Source: CAIXLI01 sp964587125 (lineage in GTDB: Bacteria > Pseudomonadota > Alphaproteobacteria > UBA9219). From it: DNA of 64,000 nt. The notes under the pieces were generated by a model. It was not told where the DNA came from. It searched no databases and worked only from the letters and a program-made list of their open reading frames with translations. How positions within the stretch are numbered: position 1 is the stretch's first letter; every line of letters starts with the position of its first letter. Below, piece by piece: positions 60,408 through 64,000 of this stretch. The stretch spans positions 1 to 64,000 of the forward strand of contig CAZPKC010000004.1 in NCBI GenBank assembly GCA_964587125.1, read 5' to 3'. The position numbers and the translations under genes are program-made.

Positions 60408-60767
60408 ATGTTTTCACCAGTCGCCTCATATGCTGATGTTAACAGAGTGATCCCCCTCTTTGTCGTTTTCTTCGCGCTGGCCCCTTTTATCGCCGCGATC
60501 GTTTTTCGTCTTTTCCTTGTTGCGGCGGATCTCGTTGAATTTTTCGGATTTGGGGGCAGGATCGACGGCGTTTTGCACCAGAGGCGCCATAGCCTGAGTG
60601 TTAGGGACAGCTTTAGCCGCGATGTCCTGAGGGAGGGCGTTCGTTACTATCGGGGGTGGTATGGATGGAATTTGCATCCGCTTTATCCCCTGCAAAGAAT
60701 CGTACAAGCCGATTATTGCACAGATGCAATAAATAAACATTTAATTATTTCGTGCAAGAGACTTTAA
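60408..60767 (+). CDS. Doubtful small membrane protein on the opposite strand
   Basis: A 119-residue reading frame starts behind a strong GGAGGG site (60398-60403), ending 44 bases before the DUF2336 gene. It has a hydrophobic N-terminus (VIPLFVVFFALAPFIAAIVF). It is antisense to the small protein at 60426-60677, whose composition looks more natural, so only one of the two is likely to be translated. The strong ribosome site is the only argument for this frame. Confidence 0.3.
   Translation: MFSPVASYADVNRVIPLFVVFFALAPFIAAIVFRLFLVAADLVEFFGFGGRIDGVLHQRRHSLSVRDSFSRDVLREGVRYYRGWYGWNLHPLYPLQRIVQADYCTDAINKHLIISCKRL
60426..60677 (-). CDS. Small hypothetical protein
   Basis: This 83-residue protein starts MQIPSIPPPIVTNALPQDIA and ends EKFNEIRRNKEKTKNDRGD, then KEGDHSVNISI. 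The Pro-rich start, charged Lys/Arg/Glu-rich middle and DHSVNISI ending resemble small unnamed proteins I recall from related Alphaproteobacteria, though this was not searched. Codon use fits the local genes. A GGGGATAAAGCGG site lies before the ATG. The gene overlaps the opposite-strand frame at 60408. Confidence 0.5.
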   Translation of the reverse strand: MQIPSIPPPIVTNALPQDIAAKAVPNTQAMAPLVQNAVDPAPKSEKFNEIRRNKEKTKNDRGDKRGQREENDKEGDHSVNISI

Positions 60768-60811
60768 GAAACCGGCGGATTTACAGGTAAGTGGAACTAG
60801 GGAGGCGGGTT

Positions 60812-61960
60812 ATGGCAAAATATATAAAAGAAACTCTTCCCACGATGCTTGCACTCGCGCGCGAACATACCGAATTGTCGCGCATCCAGTTAGCCGGCAT
60901 GCTGGCGGACGTTTTCCTTTCCGAGGATGCCAAACTGTCCTTGCGCGAGGAAGAACAGGTTAACGGGCTGATCGACCACCTGATGTTCAATTCCTCGCCT
61001 CAGGTGCGGACTCATCTGGCGAAAAAATTCGCCGATGTCGCGCGGATGCCGCGCCGCATCGCGGCGAATCTGGCGCAGGACGATATCGGAATCGCCCGTC
61101 CCATCCTGATCACTGCCGAAAGCCTGACGGACGAAGACCTCGTCCGCGTCATCGAAGACAAAGGAAGCGACCACGCTGTGGCTATCGCCGCGCGCGTCAA
61201 AATCAGCGAAGCGGTGGCGGATGCGCTTGTGACGACGGGCGACGTGCGCGTGATGCAGGTCGTCGTCGAGAATCTCGGCGCTCATCTTAGCCCCGTCGCC
61301 ATGAAGGTCGTTTCCGACGCCGCGCGTTATGGCGCCGGATTGCGCAAGCCCCTTTTGCGCCGCGAAGAAGCGACGGCGGACGTGGCGCTGAAATTGTACT
61401 GGTGGGTGGAACAGGATCTGCGCCGTTATGCATTGAGCCGCTTCAGCATTTCCTCCGGCCAGATCGATCAGGCTTTGGCCAAGACCGTCGGAGCGTTTCT
61501 CGACGATCACGCTCAGGAACGCGCGAACGATCAGGTTATGGAGCAGGTCGCCGAATGGATCGAAGAGCATCAGGCGCTGTCGCCGCAGATTTTGCCGCAG
61601 ATTTTGCGCATGGGGCATTTTCGCCTGTTCAATATGCTTTTGGCGAAGCTGTCCGCGCTTCCCTTGTCGCTTGTCGATACCATTATGGAAGAAGTGGGAG
61701 GCCGCGGGCTGGCGTCGGTTTGCCGCGCCGTTGGCATCGAAAAACCGGTCTTTGTCTCGCTCTTCCTGCTTTCGCGCGGCGGACGCCCGGGCGAGCAGAT
61801 CGTGCATCCCCGCGAAATGTCCTACGCGCTCGAGACTTTCGACAGGATGTCTCCCGCCACGGCGAAGGATTTGTTGCGTAGCTGGAGCGCCGATCCCTCC
61901 TATCTCGTCAGCCGCCGTGAAGAAGCGGTTTTGGACGAAAGCGCCCGCTGCCGCGTCTAA
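60812..61960 (+). CDS. DUF2336 family protein
   Basis: This protein of about 382 residues has the DUF2336 pattern: a HEAT-like helical solenoid with LSRIQLAGMLADVFLSEDAK, VRTHLAKKFADVARMPRRIA and the repeated DEDLVRVIEDKGSDHAVAIA type motif, ending PATAKDLLRSW. DUF2336 is common in Rhodospirillales and relatives. Its function is unknown, with signalling or scaffolding proposed. A GGGAGG ribosome site marks the start at 60812; the ATG seven codons upstream has none. Confidence 0.9.
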   Translation: MAKYIKETLPTMLALAREHTELSRIQLAGMLADVFLSEDAKLSLREEEQVNGLIDHLMFNSSPQVRTHLAKKFADVARMPRRIAANLAQDDIGIARPILITAESLTDEDLVRVIEDKGSDHAVAIAARVKISEAVADALVTTGDVRVMQVVVENLGAHLSPVAMKVVSDAARYGAGLRKPLLRREEATADVALKLYWWVEQDLRRYALSRFSISSGQIDQALAKTVGAFLDDHAQERANDQVMEQVAEWIEEHQALSPQILPQILRMGHFRLFNMLLAKLSALPLSLVDTIMEEVGGRGLASVCRAVGIEKPVFVSLFLLSRGGRPGEQIVHPREMSYALETFDRMSPATAKDLLRSWSADPSYLVSRREEAVLDESARCRV

Positions 61961-62131
61961 AAGCTAGCGTTTGGAACCCCGTATGCAATGGGGCGCGAGA
62001 GTGTTTGTGACCGTATTTTAAAGTTAAAAGCTATCGACGCGTTGCTAATTATTATGGACGATTTAGAAAACCTAGCTTTCAGACAGGCAGGAAAACTTAT
62101 TACGAAAAGAGATGCTAGGCAGTTGTCCCCG
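61961..62131. other. Weakly coding stretch
   Basis: No gene is well supported. A 33-codon frame (62054-62155, MDDLENLAFRQAGKLI...) exists on the plus strand but has no good ribosome site. The region may be part of a degraded or very small gene unit that includes the ORF at 62132. Confidence 0.3.
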
Positions 62132-62335
62132 CTATTTATATTCAGCGGTCTCTAAGCAGTTTGCGCTCGTTTTTTGGGGGTTGTTTAGAAACTCAGCTGG
62201 ATTAAACGGCACCCTTCTCCCAAAGTGGAGGAAGTCTACATGCCCACCCAAGTCTAACACGTACAATTCTCCTGCGGCAACCACGAGAGTCCAGCCGACA
62301 ACCACAAAATTTGCAGTAGTACTATTAATGACCAT
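62132..62335 (-). CDS. Possible small membrane protein
   Basis: A 67-residue frame starts at 62335 behind GAGG with 5-base spacing. It has a hydrophobic N-terminal stretch (NFVVVGWTLVVAAGELYVLD) and a polar tail. A frame of about 40 codons upstream (ending 62325, containing RIKRLETLLRKSKMG) overlaps it by 11 bases. The two could be a tiny coupled pair or fragments of a decayed gene. Nothing is recognised. Confidence 0.35.
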   Translation of the reverse strand: MVINSTTANFVVVGWTLVVAAGELYVLDLGGHVDFLHFGRRVPFNPAEFLNNPQKTSANCLETAEYK

Positions 62336-62818
62336 TTTTGCCTCGCAACTCCTGCGTAACGCCATTCGCCGTCCCCATTTTGCTCTTTCTCAGCAAAGTT
62401 TCAAGGCGTTTAATTCTTTCATAAAAAATGTTAGGCCTTTTCAATAGGCTATTCTTTGATCAAATTAACCATTGTTTTCCAGCTCTTTCCTTTTTGCGAG
62501 TGGTTTGCCGAAATCATTTGTTTCTTCAGCCTTTGGCGAAGACAAGGATCGTGCGAAGATTTTATCATAAAACAAAATCATCTTTGCGCAGAAAAATTTC
62601 GCTGTCTGGACAGAATCGGATCAATGGCGGTACGGTGAGATTGCATCTTAGAATCCTTCTCTAATATGGAATCGAAGATGCACGCTTCTCTTCCCTTTCC
62701 TTTCTCCTTGCGGGAGAGGAAGCGAAAACTTGGACTTATGCAATAAGCCCTTAGTTTTCGCAGGTGAGGGGGTTTCTTGCTTAAACGAAAAAAGGTCTAA
62801 TTTCCGTCGTCCTTCCCC
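62336..62818. other. AT-rich non-coding stretch
   Basis: These 483 bases contain only short frames, such as a 38-codon minus-strand frame (62465-62581) and an unconvincing plus-strand one. A GC-rich palindromic repeat lies at about 62690-62775, with CCTTGCGGGAGAGG and a distant GCAGGTGAGGGGG arm plus AAAACTTGG...GTTTTCGC-type words. No RNA gene was recognised. Confidence 0.4.
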
Positions 62819-64000
62819 ATGCTTCTCCGCCGCTCACGCTTCGTTCACCAACTTCCCGTTGGCCAAGGCCGCATCCTTATCGTGCATGCGGTAAGCGCTT
62901 TGCGCCTGCCGGCGGACCGCGACGTCGATATTCTCCTGAATTATTTTGCAAAACCGCGCCGCGTGCCCGAAGAATGCGAGGCGTTGACAAAGCTCATCCC
63001 CTTCACGCGCGACGCCATCGAACGCGCGATCGCGGGACTGGTCGAACGCCAAATTTTGACCGAAAAAACGCCGGAAGAAGAAGAGGCCTCCGTAGCTTTG
63101 GCCCTTGCGCCGACGCACGGGCGCGATCCGGGCGAAATTCTGGAACGCTATCGCCGCGAGCTGAAAGAAGGCGCGATGCCCTATTGGGCGGCGGCTGCGT
63201 CTCACGGCATGGGTGATTTAGGCGCGAACGCCGCGCGCGTTGACGCTTTGTTATTCGGCGATTGCGATATCCAGATGGAAGCGGATTTTCTGCGTCAGGA
63301 AGCCGCAAAGCGCGGCATCGACCTGCGCGTCTCGGCGACCTTTCCGGACGACGTGCGTTTTGCGGGCGAACATAAGCACGACGCGATTTTCATCGGCGCG
63401 TTGCGCGCGCGGCACACGATCGTCGAGCCTCCCGTATCCGGGCAAAATCCTCATGCGATTTATATCGCGCAGGCGCGGCATCTCTTGACCCAATTGCGCG
63501 AAAGAAGCGGCGCGCCGATTCTTATCGACAATCTGCCCGAGCCGACCGTCCAGCCTTTAGGTTTGGCGGAGCAGGGGTTGCTCGGGCATCGCACGCGTTT
63601 CCGGTCGGCAAACGTCGCGCTTTCTGAAATGGCATCGACACTATCGGGCGTTTCCGTCGTCGATGTCGCGGCTGCGCTGGGCGCTGCGGGAAGCGAAAGG
63701 ATGTTGGACGACGGGCTTGTCGGATTTACGCATTTCGGTTCGCCCGGCTGGATGCTGCAAAGGCCGGAATCCGAAAAAGCCGCCGTGCACAACATATTTC
63801 CCGATTCCACGCCCTTGGCGCAATCGGTCGGCGGCGATCCGTACGGGCGCGAGAAAGTCTTGGCGGTAACGCATATCGACGCGCTTATGACCGTCCTCGG
63901 GATCGGGCGCAAAAAATGCGTGATCCTCGATCTCGACGGAACTTTGTGGCCGGGCGTGCTGGCCGAAACCGGAAGCCCCTTCGCGTGGGAGCCGGAAATC
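62819..64000 (+). CDS. FkbH-like HAD-domain protein (3' end beyond the window)
   Basis: The frame is open from 62819 to the window edge (394 codons). Residues 1-110 form a helical region that may be a winged-helix or carrier-binding domain (LPADRDVDILLNYFAKPRRV; AIERAIAGLVERQILTEKTP). Then comes the SGNH-like domain typical of FkbH (DALLFGDCDIQMEADFLRQE, GLVGFTHFGSPGWMLQRPES) and the start of the HAD phosphatase domain with motif I VILDLDGTLWPGVLAE. FkbH proteins load glyceryl or similar groups on acyl-carrier proteins in polyketide and glycan pathways. The role here is open. No clear ribosome site is seen at the start. Confidence 0.85.
   Translation, partial: MLLRRSRFVHQLPVGQGRILIVHAVSALRLPADRDVDILLNYFAKPRRVPEECEALTKLIPFTRDAIERAIAGLVERQILTEKTPEEEEASVALALAPTHGRDPGEILERYRRELKEGAMPYWAAAASHGMGDLGANAARVDALLFGDCDIQMEADFLRQEAAKRGIDLRVSATFPDDVRFAGEHKHDAIFIGALRARHTIVEPPVSGQNPHAIYIAQARHLLTQLRERSGAPILIDNLPEPTVQPLGLAEQGLLGHRTRFRSANVALSEMASTLSGVSVVDVAAALGAAGSERMLDDGLVGFTHFGSPGWMLQRPESEKAAVHNIFPDSTPLAQSVGGDPYGREKVLAVTHIDALMTVLGIGRKKCVILDLDGTLWPGVLAETGSPFAWEPEI

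Noticed and set aside
62210..62260. RNase P RNA or tmRNA
   Set aside because: A GTGGAGGAAGTCTAC stretch looks slightly like the RNase P conserved region, but the partner regions and helices are missing; no tmRNA tag or tRNA-like domain was found.
62112..62447. 111-codon plus-strand frame
   Set aside because: It has no ribosome site and is antisense to a better small frame; its Asn/Thr/Lys-rich composition looks random.

Overview
The window is a stretch of an alphaproteobacterial chromosome, moderately GC-rich by eye. The gene set fits that class: a Caulobacter-type cpa/tad pilus locus, DUF2336 and DUF1192 proteins, HemY beside a mitofilin-like protein, DUF177-rpmF-plsX-fabH with a divergent bamE, purC-purS, a KpsF/GutQ-type arabinose-5-phosphate isomerase, and the conserved HNH protein of this class. 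Rhodospirillales- or Micavibrionales-like relatives seem most likely, but that is inference. I see no phage, transposase, CRISPR array or rRNA. One tRNA-Leu(GAG) is present.

Layout. 0.2-6 kb: a conserved unknown protein, two small membrane proteins, an HNH nuclease, kdsD, a HAD phosphatase and holA. 6-12 kb: a divergent pair of small proteins, one resembling a miniature flagellar rod protein, then an EamA exporter, clpA, tsaD and an unknown protein. 12-17 kb: ptsN and long-form hpf, tRNA-Leu, an accessory block with two paralogous unknown genes flanking a Sel1-repeat gene, a glycerophosphodiesterase and a TetR regulator. 17-23 kb: a complete tripartite RND efflux operon (outer-membrane lipoprotein, adaptor, pump), divergent from the TetR gene across an AcrR-like operator. 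23-29 kb: small unknowns, cpoB, tilS and a large pseudokinase-like membrane protein. 29-35 kb: gpsA, dnaN, metK, then purC-purS followed by a small lipoprotein in the place where purQ often sits. 35-41 kb: recG, a TonB-dependent receptor with a perfect Zur box just upstream of its start, zur, and a lone yejB permease. 41-46 kb: a solenoid-repeat protein, fabH, plsX, rpmF, DUF177 and bamE. 46-56 kb: the tad/cpa locus (two Flp pilins, cpaA-B-C-D-E-F, tadB, tadC), much of it with 4-base stop/start overlaps. 56-62 kb: polyprenyl diphosphate synthase, an unknown, DUF1192, hemY, a mitofilin-like protein and DUF2336. 62-64 kb: a poorly coding AT-rich gap and the 5' part of an FkbH-like gene that runs off the window.

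The clearest regulatory signals are the Zur box (39872-39890), the AcrR-like operator (17114-17135), two rho-independent terminators (6033-6062 and 55456-55493) and a duplicated inverted repeat in both flp leaders. Several intergenic regions hold GC-rich nested palindromes that look like a genome-wide dispersed repeat family. Two of these lie in the 5' regions of kdsD and hpf and produce misleading longer reading frames there.

The least explained parts are the accessory block beside tRNA-Leu, the pseudokinase beside tilS, the 37-residue-repeat protein, the mini rod-like protein and the AT-rich gap at 62 kb. No single undescribed multi-gene system stands out beyond doubt.
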